A stretch of 64,000 nt of DNA. Origin: Rhynchopus euleeides. Taxonomy: Eukaryota; Euglenozoa; Diplonemea; Diplonemida; Diplonemidae. The stretch covers positions 62,001 through 126,000 of the forward strand of contig OY723300.1 of the NCBI GenBank assembly GCA_963210315.1, in the 5' to 3' direction. The position numbers and the translations under genes were made by a program. Positions 17,039-30,163 of the stretch are shown here, piece after piece. The first letter of the stretch is position 1. The number at the start of each line of letters is the position of its first letter. Under the pieces are notes generated by a model, which did no database searches, had not been told where the DNA came from, and worked only from the letters and a program-made list of their open reading frames with translations.

Positions 17039-20000
17039 CCATGGTTTGACAGAATTCTGCCAGAATTTCACAGATTCTGGCAGATTCTGGGGATTTCAGA
17101 TTTTTCAGAATTTTCAAAATCTGAGAAAATCTGTCCAGATTCTGGACAGATTTTTCCAGAATTTTCAGAATTCTGGAAATTCTGAGAAATCTGGAAAAAT
17201 CTGAGAATTCTGGAAAAAATCTGGCCAGATTCTGGACAGATTTTTCCAGATTTTTCCAGATTTCTCAGAATTCTGGAAAATCTGAGAAATCTGGAAAATT
17301 CTGAGAAATTCTGTCAGAAATCTGGAAAATCTGTGGGGGGGGCCTTTTCGAATTTTTTTTTTGGGGTGGGCCTATTTTGGACATTTGGACCCATTTTCAA
17401 AGGAATTTTTGAATTTTGAGCCCATTTGAGCCCTAAAATGGCTCATCGAAATATTTCTGCAAAAAATCTGGGCCAGAATGCCAAAATCTGAAAAATCTGA
17501 GAAAATCTGGAAAATTCTGGAAAATCTGAGAAATCTGGAAAATTCTGAGAAATTCTGCGGGGGGGGACCTTTTCGAATTTTTTTGGGGGGCCTATTTTGG
17601 TCATTTGGGCCCGTTTTCAAAGGAATTTATGAATTTTGAGCCCATTCGTTGCCCTAAAATGGGCCCGCGAATATCTAGCTCCTGAGGACCTCGGTACATG
17701 GCCAAATCAGCCAGAAATCTCAGGTTTTCGCATTGCAATTTGGGTTCGCGTGCTGGTATCGCAGACTGGCCCCGAGGGTCGGTTTTCGTCAGCTGAGTGA
17801 GGGTGTGATATGAGGGTTCTATCCAACAAGGATATCAAGGCGGCACTTCAAAGTCCTGCCAAGGACAGCGCCACGTGGGTGTGTGCTTCTGATGTACGTT
17901 ATGTCATCATGTGAAACCCTCCCCAGCGTGTGCCAACATCCCTGACACGCTCACGAAAAGCATGACACGGAGAAAGCAGGTGCCGAAACAACCTGCCGAG
18001 CACACGGGTGGTGCCACGTTGATCCACGCAGCGATCTCCCATGTCAGGAAGCCTTGTCGCCACGGCAGCGTGCCGCAGACTGTGGGAGAGGTGTCGCCAG
18101 TCACCTTGAGGTTGCAGTGTGTCATCAGACTAAAACCCGTGCCTTGTTCACCCTGTTGTTCACCCCTGTGAGGTTGATCCCATATCGTTGCCTGCTTTGG
18201 GGCCTGAAGGACATAGGGGTCCAACCGGCACTTGAGCATCGCAAGGCCTAAGTGGCTGTGTGGCAGGTTTTCATTGAAGGGCAAATCCCCCCTTTTCTGG
18301 GTGAAAAGTGTTGTGCGTCGTTCAGTATCTTGTGCGAATCGCTTTCGACACCACCATTCAAACCACCGCAAAGGGGCAACCCATCTTCTGGAGTGTGATC
18401 TCTGGTGGCGGGGTGGGATGGGTGAGTGGGGTGTGACGGTGCAACGACAGTCGAACTTCTTCGAACGCAGAACACCCCACCAGCCTGCCGGGCGTGTGAA
18501 GTGTTCGCAAGGATCCGCACACTGAAAAGTTTCCTGAGTTGGCTACGCCGAACTTACAAAATGGGAAGGTGTGAGTGTCGCTTGTTACGACCCACTGGCT
18601 GGACGAGTTCTCTTTTTGGGGGACAAAATCACACACAAGAAGGTTGTCACAAGGGGGTCTTCGCTGGTCGTTATTCTTCGTCAATCTTCGTCAGTTTTCA
18701 CTATTTCAACAGCAAATACACCGAGGTGCACTGACGACCATCCCGTAGCGAAGACCCCCACAGATAGTTGGCAGCGCTTTGGGTGACAAACACAATCTAC
18801 CTTGCCTTGTTGTTATGACTGTGCGCACATTCACACCAAGCTTCATCAGCCAAACCACGTGAGGTTTGTTCATCCGGGTTTGGCGCACACACAACGCCTT
18901 GTCTTTTAAACGTTCAATGGCATTGAATGCAACACTCTCATCATCGAGGCCAAGTGTTTCTCGTAGTATTTTTCGAGGGAAATCCCCCCAAAAAAGGATA
19001 AGGGCAGCAGTCCTTCGGGACGGGTGACTAGCGACACCCCCCTTAGCCAGCTACTCACTTAAACAGAAGTCACGGTGATTATGGTGTACGGAATTCTTGA
19101 AGCGATGTCTAGACAAACTGTGTGATTTTTAACCACAGAGGCCGTTAATCCACACATGCGGAGGGACTGCACTGAAGAGCTTCCCCCTCTGGTACGACAA
19201 TGTATGCGTTAGGAAGCGAAACAACGTGTGTGGATGAATTGTGCCAACCTGCTGAGAAGAACGATGTTTACCAAACCTTGCTGTTTCCCACCCTTTTTAG
19301 GTGAGTTAGGGTGAGTATCTTGCTGAGGTGTGAGGACGAACTGCGTCTATACTCCGTGAGAACAACGCCTTTTAGGCAACACAGTGTCCGTCACGGCCTG
19401 GTCGTCTTGTACGTCAGGCTGGAGGTTGAAAATGGGTACAGTGGCTGAATCTGGAGGTTGGGTGCGGGTTGTGTGTTCCGCATCATCCCTACAAACCAAA
19501 CCAAGCCGATTGACACCGAACATTTTGTCTGACCTGCACCCATTGTTTCCTGCCTGCCTGCCTGTGTTGTGCTGCACCTGTGCCTCCCTGTTCTGTATTT
19601 TGTACCCTCAGCGGGTTCACGATACAGGGCAGTCCACTCCCCCAAAAATCACGGTCTTGACGCCCATTCCATCCACTTTCAGTGGATGTGTTTGGTATTT
19701 CCGAATGGAATTTTCCAGCGTCAAGATTACAAGAACAGGGTCAGTCACTTCTACCGTAGCTGCGATGCCGGTAGTTGTGCAGAAATGATCTTTTCGACGG
19801 ACGCGACGCCTCCCCAGCTTGCCTGTGTCTGTGTTGCCATAGCCATGTGACAGATATTCACATAACGAATATACTGTCACACCGCAAGGGGCTTTGGACA
19901 ACGTTAAACAACAGTACACTTGCAGGTTTGGGTCAAAAATTCCAATTTCCGCTGGTCACGGGCCCCTTTCAAAACATTGACCACCTTTCGAGAATTTAGT

Positions 20001-20832
20001 TCTGCACCATGGATTCGAGGGACTGCGATGATTCGGAACCGAGGATGAAGACTACTGGGAAGGAACTGTGTGCTCTCTTGAAGCACTGGAATCGGCGAAC
20101 TTGGACGGAACCTAAGCGCGACAGGTGAAGGGGCATCCCGAACAAAGGCATACAAAGTGGCTCTGGAGACATTGTTGCATCTGCGACACCCTGTCTTACA
20201 TCCCGCCTGGGCTCTGATCTTCACCTATAGCAATGACTAAATCCCTATCACGGGTACATGAAGCTTTTGTAGGTACATTTAAACTTGCGAACCTCTCAAC
20301 GACCTGTTAATCGCCTTGTACCGAAATCTGACCCTGGGCTTCGGCCCTCACGGCATTCAGCGGGTGACCCGATGCCGGTGTGGATGGAGAAGTGCACAGT
20401 TCTGAAACAGTGTGTCGACGAATCCGAGGAATCCAATCAGAGTAGTCCCGAGATGAAGTGGTGCAAGAACTCAAAAACTGTTTGCCTTTGGTCAAGGCCC
20501 CCTTTCCAAAAATTTGACCCGCGCAGTGGTGGCCAGTCCTGAGATCCAACAGTAGCATAAGCCTACGACTGGTCCAGGACGAGGCCGACCCTGTACATAG
20601 CCTGTGTATGACTACCCTGTCATACCAGGCTGCTGCTAGTTGGCCACAAGCCACTGGCAGAATTCTCAGAATTCTCCCAGAATTCTCAGAATTCCCCAGA
20701 ATCTGACAGAATTCTGCAGAATTCTGTCAGATTTCTCAGAATCTGCAGAATTCTACAGAATTTCTCAGATTCTGCAGATTTTAAAAATCTGGAAATTCTG
20801 GGCATTTTTCTGTCAGAATTCTGTCAAACCAT
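17039..20832. mobile_element. Element G: inverted-repeat element with CAGAATTCTG arrays
   Basis: The ends are inverted copies of CCATGGTTTGACAGAATTCTG. The left array (about 17039-17560) and right array (about 20655-20830) are made of CAGAATTCTG and its fragments (TCTGAGAAATCTGGAAAA). The shared block with CCTTTTCGAATTTTTTT occurs twice just inside the left array (17335 and 17559). The 2.9 kb interior has no recognised gene. Confidence 0.7.
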
Positions 20833-20893
20833 GGCAAACATAAAAAAATATTCTGGAATATTCTGGCCCAAAACATATGTTTGGGGCACTATG

Positions 20894-22047
20894 CCTAGGG
20901 GGGGTCAAATGGGGGTGACAAACACGATTTTTCAAAAAACCGGCGCAGAGGCCCCAAAGCCCCCGTAAACCCTCCAAACCCCCCCAGATCGGTCCGGAAA
21001 CCCATCGAACCCCACTTTTCCACCATTCCGGGCACCTCAGGTGCCCGAATTGGGGTACCTAAATTTTGTGCCACCGTTTGGTACCGGACAGTGCCACTGT
21101 GTGGGAGGTTGGAAAAGAAAATGCCCCAACACACCACATCTGAGGGTTGCAATGCATGTTGCTTGCCAACCACGTCATCCGGTGGGTGTCAGGCGCTATG
21201 TAGGTGGCATGAGCCAGGTCTTCGATGTGTTCTGGCTTGTATATGTACCTCCCTGCCTGCGGCACAGGCACTGCCTTTGTCCCCCACACCAGCCACAGAG
21301 AGCGTATTGTACTCGGTCCACGGTTGCTGATTCATTGTGATGCGTTGTATCCTCGAGTGAACGTCACACACTAGTGGCACCACCACCCGCCATCCGAGAG
21401 CTGTATTGACTTTGCGCCCTTCCGTTGCATTCACCTCGCCACGCATATTGCACCGTTCAGTACCAGTGCTCTTGGGCCAGGCAAAGTAGACCGCAGCAAC
21501 TACCAATTCTGGTACAATGGGTACCACGACAGCGCACTTCGTGTGTTCCCGGAATGTACAGCTCGTGTTGCAACAGTCGTTGTCAACACATCCCGGTTGT
21601 GGAGCACTGCTGCACAGGAATCACACGACCATCTGGACTTGTTCCGTACCTACAGGCAGCCTCCCGGTGCATGGTGGCAGGGAGGTACATATACAAGCCA
21701 GAACTCATCGAAGACCTGGCTAATGCCACCTACATAGCGCCTGACACCCACCGGATGACGTGGTTGGCAAGCAACATGCATTGCAACCCTCAGATGTGGT
21801 GTGTTGGGGCATTTTCTTTTACAACCTCCCACACAGTGGCACTGTCCGGTACCAAACGGTGGCACAAAATTTAGGTACCCCAATTCGGGCACCTGAGGTG
21901 CCCGGAATGGTGGAAAAGTGGGGTTCGATGGGTTTCCGGACCGATCTGGGGGGGTTTGGAGGGTTTACGGGGGCTTTGGGGCCTCTGCGCCGGTTTTTTG
22001 AAAAATCGTGTTTGTCCACGTAAAAGGGTGGCATTTGACCCCCCCTA
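20894..22047. repeat. Large inverted repeat H
   Basis: The arms 20894-21257 and 21676-22047 are almost perfect reverse complements (about 365 bp), separated by a 418 bp unique loop. Each arm contains its own small palindrome GGGCACCTCAGGTGCCC. The loop holds only short frames. It could be an inverted-repeat transposon or a source of hairpin RNA. Confidence 0.85.
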
Positions 22048-24108
22048 CCCCCCCCCCCCCGTTTGTTTGGACAGCCAGAGAAAGCAACTCCAACAGTATT
22101 CTTTTCTGAGAACTCGCACAGACACCGTCACACCTGAGAAGAGAAAGGGAGGGCGGAGAGGGCGGCGGGGGGTGGGGGGAGCGGGGTTCGACAGGGCAGG
22201 GCAGCTCGCAGCCATGAATTCTGTTGCAACTGCCGTGCGGTGGGCGGCACGGTGATATCCTGTTGGGGCAGGACCCTCAAGCCATGCCACATCGAGAAGA
22301 CGTAAATTTGGAGGTGGGAGGGGGGTGGGGGGGCAAAAAGTTTTGGAGCTCCGACGAACGGAACCTCCCCGGGATCGGGCATTGTTGGGGATGAGTTCCC
22401 CAAAAAAAGCGCACGCCTTGCCGTTCGCCCAAAAGAAAGGAGCTTTCCCGCCACACGCACGCGAGTATTTGGAAAAGTGGAGACCTGCTGTTCAGACATA
22501 CGCAACTACGCAACTCTGCTTCAACAGTGCACACACAGAAGTACGGTGTCTGTCATCAGAACTGTACTTCCAAAGAAGTGCGACAACACATAACACAGTA
22601 CAGCCGAATACAGGAAATTCCAAACAAGCACATTTCCTCCTTGGTTCTGCGTCACATTCAACTACAGTGGGGTTGGGGCACGCGAGACGCACAGCCACTC
22701 TGCAAAAGCGCCCTATCACTTCACAGCTACAACCGCTCTGATGAATTTCCTTTTGTTTGTTGCGTTGACGCTGCTACACACAAAACCCTGAATTGATCAC
22801 ACCCTGAGCCTGATGAAGGGTGGGGTTAGTGTATAGAGCACGTTTGGTTGCAGCTGTGGTGGGGCGCTTTCCGCTCACACGAGTGTGCTTAAAAAAAACA
22901 ACTGCGCCAGAAAAAAAATGCGCTGCCATCCGGAAAGGAGGGGGCTCGGAACACAAGGCAAGTTCAGGGCCCGAGCCGCGGGTTCGTGCAGATTCATTTC
23001 CCCTGCGGGGTAGGGGGGTGGGAGGTGTGAGGCTGTGGGTAGCGTGTGGATTGTTCGCCCGTTGGGCAGGCCTGCGAATGGCGCTTCCTATTGTCAGTCA
23101 TGCGGGTGAGCCCAGGGGAGGCAGTGGCCCGCATGGCGCAGCAACCAGGCATGCCGAGTGGGCATTGCCAGTCGCCACGCCTAGATACATTGGGGTGGAC
23201 ACAAGTGACAACGGTGGATGGGGACAGGGGTGATTCGCTCCGACGTGCAGAAAAGTGGAGCTCCGTCTCGCCCTTCTCTGTTCACAACCTGTGCCACACT
23301 TGGCTGAGGTGCTGGCACATCGTCGCCAGTCAAACCCGGCAGAGTGAGATGTGCTGTGCATCGAGCCAGGAGTGACGCAAAGCAATTTCCAGCGGCCAGA
23401 GGTTTGTGCGTACGAGCGGCTGATGTATCCCCTGCGAAGGGGGTACAATGTGTGGTGTTGTGATATCAAAGCACACTGCACGGGCACCGTACGCTCCCAC
23501 TGACTTTTTCGCTGTGATCAAGCAAGCTTGTTTAGGCAACAAAAACGGCGGCGGGGAAAAGACTGGCCTCATCCCGTGCCTGGCGTGTGGACGGTTGCAA
23601 TACACCAACCTCACCCAACAGGACGCGCCCAGTGGTCGCACTTTTCCTGAACAGGAGAAACAACAGGAGGCTTGACAGCCTTCGGGTGCCCGCCAGTGAA
23701 CTGGCAGGCTTCTGTTCCGCTGGCGGCTGCCAGCTTGTTTGTGAGGAAGAACCAAGGAGCTGGGAAGGAGGCAGGACGCAATCGAAGCCACCACTGTGCA
23801 CCGGGGGGAAGATAAAGACCAGTGCGTGTGCAGTCGATACGCCACGTTCTGATAAGAGTGAAAAGAGCTCCAGAGGGAGCGCTGATGGAGTTGACTTCTC
23901 GTGCGCGAGAAGGGCCTCGCAACTGGTGGAGATGCAAGGTCCAACGAGGACTGCGGGAAAACGTCACCACACGTGGGGCGGCGGGCGGGGGGGGGGGGGG
24001 GGGGGCGGGGTGGCTAGGAACTGAAAGGTGATCGCTTCACAGGGGAAAAGGGTTGTGCGCCTGTCGAAGGGTGGCAGAATCAAGGGGCGCAACATCAAAA
24101 CACACAAT
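22048..24108. other. Spacer without a supported gene
   Basis: It contains G/C runs (about 22050-22060, 23989-24010), repeat J copy 2 and scattered short frames with no domains. Nothing else is supported. Confidence 0.5.
22703..22896 (+). repeat. Repeat J, copy 2
   Basis: Nearly identical to 14682-14874, same orientation, 8 kb away and outside F, so it may mark a second, truncated F-like element. Confidence 0.85.
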
Positions 24109-27100
24109 CTACTCGAGGGCACCGTTGTCGTCGCTGGGGGTCGCTGTGTCCATCATCTCTTCTGTCCGCGTGTTGAGGGGCTGTCGGAAGTGGGATGTGG
24201 GTGGGACGGGGTCTAGTTGCAGGAGGACAAGAACGGGCGCAGTGCAGAACTCGGGCGAGACGAGAGAAAGGCAGATAGGCAGGTTACAGAAACTGGAAGC
24301 TTCGGAAAACAGGTGGTCGCGCATACCTCGTCCATTTCACCCACCAGGTCATCATTCTTGAAAGCATCCTTCCACGGGTTGTCCTCCTGGCGGCGCCTCA
24401 GCACGAGGAAACCGATGGCGGCGACAAGCAGGAGAGGCAGGAGGACGAGGGTGACGATGAGAGTGACGGCACCGCTATTGCTGCTATCGTCGGAGGGCGG
24501 CACAGCAGCGGCGGGTGGCACTGTGCTGTTGCCGCATTTCATCCAAGCACTGTTGGAGAAGCTTGGGGAAGGCACAATCTGATCGCCTGACTTGCAGGGT
24601 GTGACCTTGGGTTGACAGCTGTACAGCCCTGTCACTGTGGAGAAGTCGCATGTTGACGCGCACTCGCACGCCGGAGCTGTATCTGTCACGTCCCCCGTGC
24701 AGTTCATCCAGCTGCCGATCCCAGCAACATACTGAGCAGTGGGGCAGGCCTCGTCCTTCACGAAGCAGAAGGGGGCTCCGGGGTGGTCCCATGTGGTCTG
24801 GCACCCTGCGTGGCTCGCGTTCCACCACGTCCAGCTGTCCTTGCACTGGCAGGCGTCTTCACGAAGGCATTGCGTGTACTTCACAGTCCGCCCGGTCGCA
24901 GGGTCCTGCATTGTCTTCGGGGATGCACACGAGTCGACAACCTCGCACCACGTGGAGTGGAGCTGCGTCAGTGTGAAGTTCGTGTCACCGGCGCAGCCAC
25001 GCACCTGCGAGCCACCCCAGTCCCACACATCCAGGCAGGCGCAGGCGTCGGGGATGCAAGATGTCACATGCACGGATGCACTAGTGGCGGGGTCGGTGAT
25101 GTCGTGACCATTGTCACACTTGCTGGTGGTGGCACACCAGTGGCTGTACCAGCTCTGCACGTTTGGCGGGCCGTGACATCCGTTGTAAGTCTTCCCGTCG
25201 TACGTCCACGAACTGCTGCACTCACAGGGAGGGTGCTGGCACTGCATGTACTGCGTGGTGGTGGACTGTGGGGCGTCGGTGCAAGGCAGGCTGGCTGGGT
25301 CCACCTCACAGTAGGACACAGCAGCACCGTCCTTACAGTCGTCGGCACCACCTACCTGCTTGCAGGTGCACTTCTGAGTGCCCAGTCCGTCTGTGCACAA
25401 TTTGTAGGGGTACGCCATCCCGGTGCTGTCGGAGTGAATGAGCGCTGTCTGACAGGTCCAGCCTACCTTGCACCACGGGGTACCAGGTGCCTCCACAGTC
25501 GTTGTGCATCCTGCATAGGAATTCCCTTCGTGCGTCCATGTCGAAAGGCAGTTGCAGGCACCGGGCTTCTCTGCCGGTGTGCATGCGGCATACGATGGTC
25601 CCGCAGCGTTCGCAAGCCCACTCTTGCATGCGCCCTGCACCTCGCACCACGACTTGATGCCTGTGTGGCCCAGTGTGCTGTGCCCGTTGTCACACGACAC
25701 GTCGGGGCAACCCGCCTGTGTGGCGGTACACCCCTCGAGCCCGCTGTGCGTCCAGCTGTCCTTGCATTTGCACTCATCTGCACCGTAGCTGAACTCTGTG
25801 TCAGTGCACAGACGCCCCCACACCAGTGCCTTCGTCTTCGGATCCGTCACGTTGAAGGCCCACTGGCAGGTGCTGGACTCCACTGCACACCACGGGTAGA
25901 GCAATGATGAGGGGGTCAGCTGGCAGCCAGCGAACGCCTGGCCCTCCCAGGACCACGCGCTCTTGCAGGCACAGGGATCGGGTTTGCACTGCATCCAAGC
26001 ACTGTTGGAGAAGCTTGGGGAAGGCACAATCTGATCGCCGGACTTACAGGGTGTGACCTTGGGTTGACAGCTGTACAGCCCTGTCACTGTGGAGAAGTCG
26101 CATGTTGACGCGCACTCGCACGCCGGAGCTGTATCTGTCACGTCCCCCGTGCAGTTCATCCAGCTGCCGATCCCAGCAACATACTGAGCAGTGGGGCAGG
26201 CCTCGTCCTTCACGAAGCAGAAGGGGGCTCCGGGGTGGTCCCATGTGGTCTGGCACCCTGCGTGGCTCGCGTTCCACCACGTCCAGCTGTCCTTGCACTG
26301 GCAGGCGTCTTCACGAAGGCATTGCGTGTACTTCACAGTCCGCCCGGTCGCAGGGTCCTGCATTGTCTTCGGGGATGCACACGAGTCGACAACCTCGCAC
26401 CACGTGGAGTGGAGCTGCGTCAGTGTGAAGTTCGTGTCACCGGCGCAGCCACGCACCTGCGAGCCACCCCAGTCCCACACATCCAGGCAGGCGCAGGCGT
26501 CGGGGATGCAAGATGTCACATGCACGGATGCGCTAGTGGCGGGGTCGGTGATGTCGTGACCTTTGTCACACTTGCTGGTGGTGGCACACCAGTGGCTGTA
26601 CCAGCTCTGAGCGTTGGGCGGGCCGTGACATCCGCTGTAAGCCTTCCCGTCGTACGTCCACGAACTGCTGCACTCGCAGGGAGGGTGCTGGCACCGCATG
26701 TACTGCGTGGTGGTAGACTGTGGGCCGTCGGTGCAAGGCAGGCTGGCTGGGTCCACCTCACAGTAGGACACAGCAGCACCGTCCTTACAGTCGTCGGCAC
26801 CACCCACCTGCTTGCAGGTGCACTTCTGAGTGCCCAGTCCGTCTGTGCACAGTTTGTAGGGGTACGCCATCCCGGCGCTGTCGGAGTGAATGAGCGCCGT
26901 CTGACAGGTCCAGCCTACCTTGCACCACGGGGTACCAGGTGCCTCCACAGTCGTTGTGCATCCTGCATAGGAATTCCCTTCGTGCGTCCACGTCGAAAGG
27001 CAGTTGCAGGCACCCGGCTTCTCTGCGGGTATGCATGCGGCATACGATGGTCCCGCAGCGTTCGCAAGCCCACTCTTGCATGCGCCCTGCACCTCGCACC

Positions 27101-28946
27101 ACGACTTGATGCCTGTGTGTCCCAGTGTGCTGTGCCCGTTGTCACACGACACGTCGGGGCAACCCGCCTGTGTGGCGGTACACCCCTCGAGCCCGCTGTG
27201 CGTCCAGCTGTCCTTGCACTTGCACTCATCGGCACCGTAGCTGAACTCTGTGTCAGTGCACAGACGCCCCCACACCAATTCCTTCGTCTTCGGATCCGTC
27301 ACGTTGAAGGCCCACTGGCAGGTGCTGGACTCCACTGCACACCACGGGTAGAGCAATGATGAGGGGGTCAGCTGGCAGCCAGCGAACGCCTGGCCCTCCC
27401 AGGACCACGCGCTCTTACAGGCACAGGGCTCCGGTTTGCACTGCATCCAAGCACTGTTGGAGAAGCTTGGGGAAGGCACAATCTGATCGCTCGACTTGCA
27501 GGGTGTGACCTTGGGTTGACAGCTGTACAGCCCTGTCACTGTGGAGAAGTCGCATGTTGACGCGCACTCGCACGCCGGAGCTGTATCTGTCACGTCCCCC
27601 GTGCAGTTCATCCAGCTGCCGATCCCAGCAACATACTGAGCAGTGGGGCAGGCCTCGTCCTTCACGAAGCAGAAGGGAGCTCCGGGGTGGTCCCATGTGG
27701 TCTGGCACCCTGCGTGGCTCGCGTTCCACCACGTCCAGCTGTCCTTGCACTGGCAGGCGTCTTCACGAAGGCACTGCGTGTACTTCACAGTCCGCCCGGT
27801 CGCAGGGTCTTGCATTGTCTTCGGGGATGCACACGAGTCGACAACCTCGCACCACGTGGAGTGGAGCTGCGTCAGTGTGAAGTTCGTGTCACCGGCGCAG
27901 CCACGCACCTGCGAGCCACCCCAGTCCCACACATCCAGGCAGGCGCAGGCGTCGGGGATGCAAGATGTCACATGCACGGATGCACTAGTGGCGGGGTCGG
28001 TGATGTCGTGACCATTGTCACACTTGCTGGTGGTGGCACACCAGTGGCTGTACCAGCTCTGCACGTTGGGCGGGCCGTGACATCCGTTGTATGTCTTCCC
28101 GTCGTACGTCCACGAACTGCTGCACTCACAGGGAGGGTGCTGGCACCGCATGTACTGCGTGGTGGTGGACTGTGGGGCGTCGGTGCAAGGCAGGCTGGCT
28201 GGGTCCACCTCACAGTAGGACACAGCAGCACCGTCCTTACAGTCGTCGGCACCACCTACCTGCTTGCAGGTGCACTTCTGAGTGCCCAGTCCGTCTGTGC
28301 ACAATTTGTAGGGGTACGCCATCCCGGCGCTGTCGGAGTGAATGAGCGCCGTCTGACAGGTCCAGCCTACCTTGCACCACGGGGTACCAGGTGCCTCCAC
28401 AGTCGTTGTGCATCCTGCATAGGAATTCCCTTCGTGCGTCCATGTCGAAAGGCAGTTGCAGGCACCGGGCTTCTCTGCCGGTGTGCATGCGGCATACGAT
28501 GGTCCCGCAGCGTTCGCAAGCCCACTCTTGCATGCGCCCTGCACCTCGCACCACGACTTGATGCCTGTGTGGCCCAGTGTGCTGTGCCCGTTGTCACACG
28601 ACACGTCGGGGCAACCCGCCTGTGTGGCGGTACACCCCTCGAGCCCGCTGTGCGTCCAGCTGTCCTTGCATTTGCACTCATCTGCACCGTAGCTGAACTC
28701 TGTGTCAGTGCACAGACGCCCCCACACCAGTGCCTTCGTCTTCGGATCCGTCACGTTGAAGGCCCACTGGCAGGTGCTGGACTCCACTGCACACCACGGG
28801 TAGAGCAATGATAAGGGGGTCAGCTGACAGCCAGCGAACGCCTGGCCCTCCCAGGACCACGCGCTCTTACAGGCGCATTCGGTTTGTGCCCGCGTCACCC
28901 ACACTGCATGTGCGAGGAGCAGGGCGGCGACTGTGATCCTCGGCAT
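24109..28946 (-). CDS. Surface protein of three near-identical 484-residue Cys-rich units, type I membrane anchored
   Basis: The start is at 28946, where MPRITVAALLLAHAVWVTRAQ gives a clear signal peptide. The open frame upstream has no such feature. Exons are 28946-24327 and 24180-24109 (1563 residues). The body is three tandem units, each with eight modules of the pattern CxCxxxWxxxGxxxxGC...WC...C, loosely like fibronectin type II modules, with N-glycosylation sites (NVT, NAS, NFT). A membrane helix (VTLIVTLVLLPLLLVAAIGF) is followed by RRRQ and a short acidic tail ending DNGALE. The second exon is inferred from donor GAG/GTATGC and acceptor GACAG; without it the frame runs into an unlikely tail. 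I infer adhesion or surface-coat function; no family name is certain. Confidence 0.8.
24181..24326 (-). other. Intron (146 bp) of the three-unit surface protein gene
   Basis: Donor GTATGC directly after codon GAG, acceptor TTCCGACAG, phase 0. Splicing gives tail GEMDE-PLNTRTEEMMD, acidic like the tail of the giant protein. Confidence 0.65.
24522..28877 (-). repeat. Three tandem 1452 bp coding repeats
   Basis: Units lie at 28877-27426, 27425-25974 and 25973-24522. They differ at only a few residues. Units 1 and 3 share NVQSW, CDNGH and DAPQS, while unit 2 has NAQSW, CDKGH and DGPQS. The lengths are identical. Confidence 0.92.
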
Positions 28947-29296
28947 TGTCTGTAGGGTGTTGCTGTGAGTGGGTGACAAGCATGCCCCTCCCAAAGCAGT
29001 GTGGTGTTGCGATCTGACACAATCCGCGACTTCGTTCAAACCCTTCTGCATATCCGCGTGCTGTCCGTGAGCCAACCAACTGGGAACAGTTGATCCATTT
29101 TGAACCCCCATTGACCCTTTCCTGAAATGACAGTCATCCTCAGGCGCTAGGAATACACATTGAAATCCTCGAGTCGATTGCACAGCTCGTACAAAGCTAG
29201 CTGCGGGTGACGTGCTGCCGACGGCTGGATCAACTCCTTCAGTCCACCTACCTACCCCCCCCCCTTGTAATTGTCCGCCCCCCCCAGGCATGTCGC

Positions 29297-29560
29297 TAAG
29301 CGTCGACCGTCGACCCAGTGATTTTGGGTTTCCCCCCCCATAAAAAAGCGTCGACCCAGCGTCGACCCAGTGGACTGGGTTGACGCTTGGTCGAGGCTTG
29401 GAGCGTCGACCTAGTGGAACTGGGTTGCCATTCAAGCCTGGACCAAGCGTCAACCCATTTATTACACTGGGTCGACGCTAACCTAGCGTTGGCCCGGTTA
29501 CACTGGGTCGACGCTCACCAAGCGTCGACCAAGCGTCAACCCACTTTCACTGGGTCGACG
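29297..29560. repeat. Degenerate AGCGTCGACCCAGT array
   Basis: The palindromic core GTCGAC occurs again and again in both orientations with CCAGT or ACTGG flanks, about a dozen times, at irregular spacing. Confidence 0.7.
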
Positions 29561-30163
29561 TCGAAGAGAGTATGGTTTTGCAGGAACAGATGCTCACTAC
29601 CGTGGCCTCCGGCGGCTGGGGGGCTCCGCCCCCCAGACCCCCCTGTGGCGTATGTCTCGTACTCAAGTCATTCGATTCCCACCGGGTCAGGGAATCCACC
29701 CACTCCAGTAGCCTCAGGAGGACGCAGCCAACTCACACAGAATCTGTACGCCCACAGTGAACAGATGCTCACTACCGTGGCCTCCGGCGGCTGGGGGGCC
29801 CTGCCCCCCAGACCCCCCATCTCGCGTGCCCGTCTAGTAACCAAGTCCTTGCGCTTTGACGGCCGTGACATATCAGGGGGCAGCGTCGAAATCATGGTCC
29901 CGAAAGCCATTTTTTGGTTTCCTCCGGCACCCGACGGCGCGAGCGGGAGAGGAACCACGGAAGGAACCCAGCGCCTCACACCGTGCCCACCTCGTGGTCC
30001 ACCGATGGGAAAATTTGGCAACAACACGAGCGCGCGCGAAGCGCGCGCGAGAAAAATTGACCCCTAGTGTTTTCCCCCCTGATCCCCCCCCCCAAAACAG
30101 GAGCGTCAACCCACCAAATCTCCAAAATCGAAAAGTTAGCGACAGGCCTGCGCCCCCCCAAAC

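Noticed and set aside
24783-28811. Three 374-codon plus-strand frames 1452 bp apart
   Set aside because: Shadows of the tandem coding repeat on the minus strand.
28947-29453. 169-codon upstream extension of the three-unit surface protein
   Set aside because: It passes through GTCGAC repeats and lacks domain character. A signal peptide begins at 28946.
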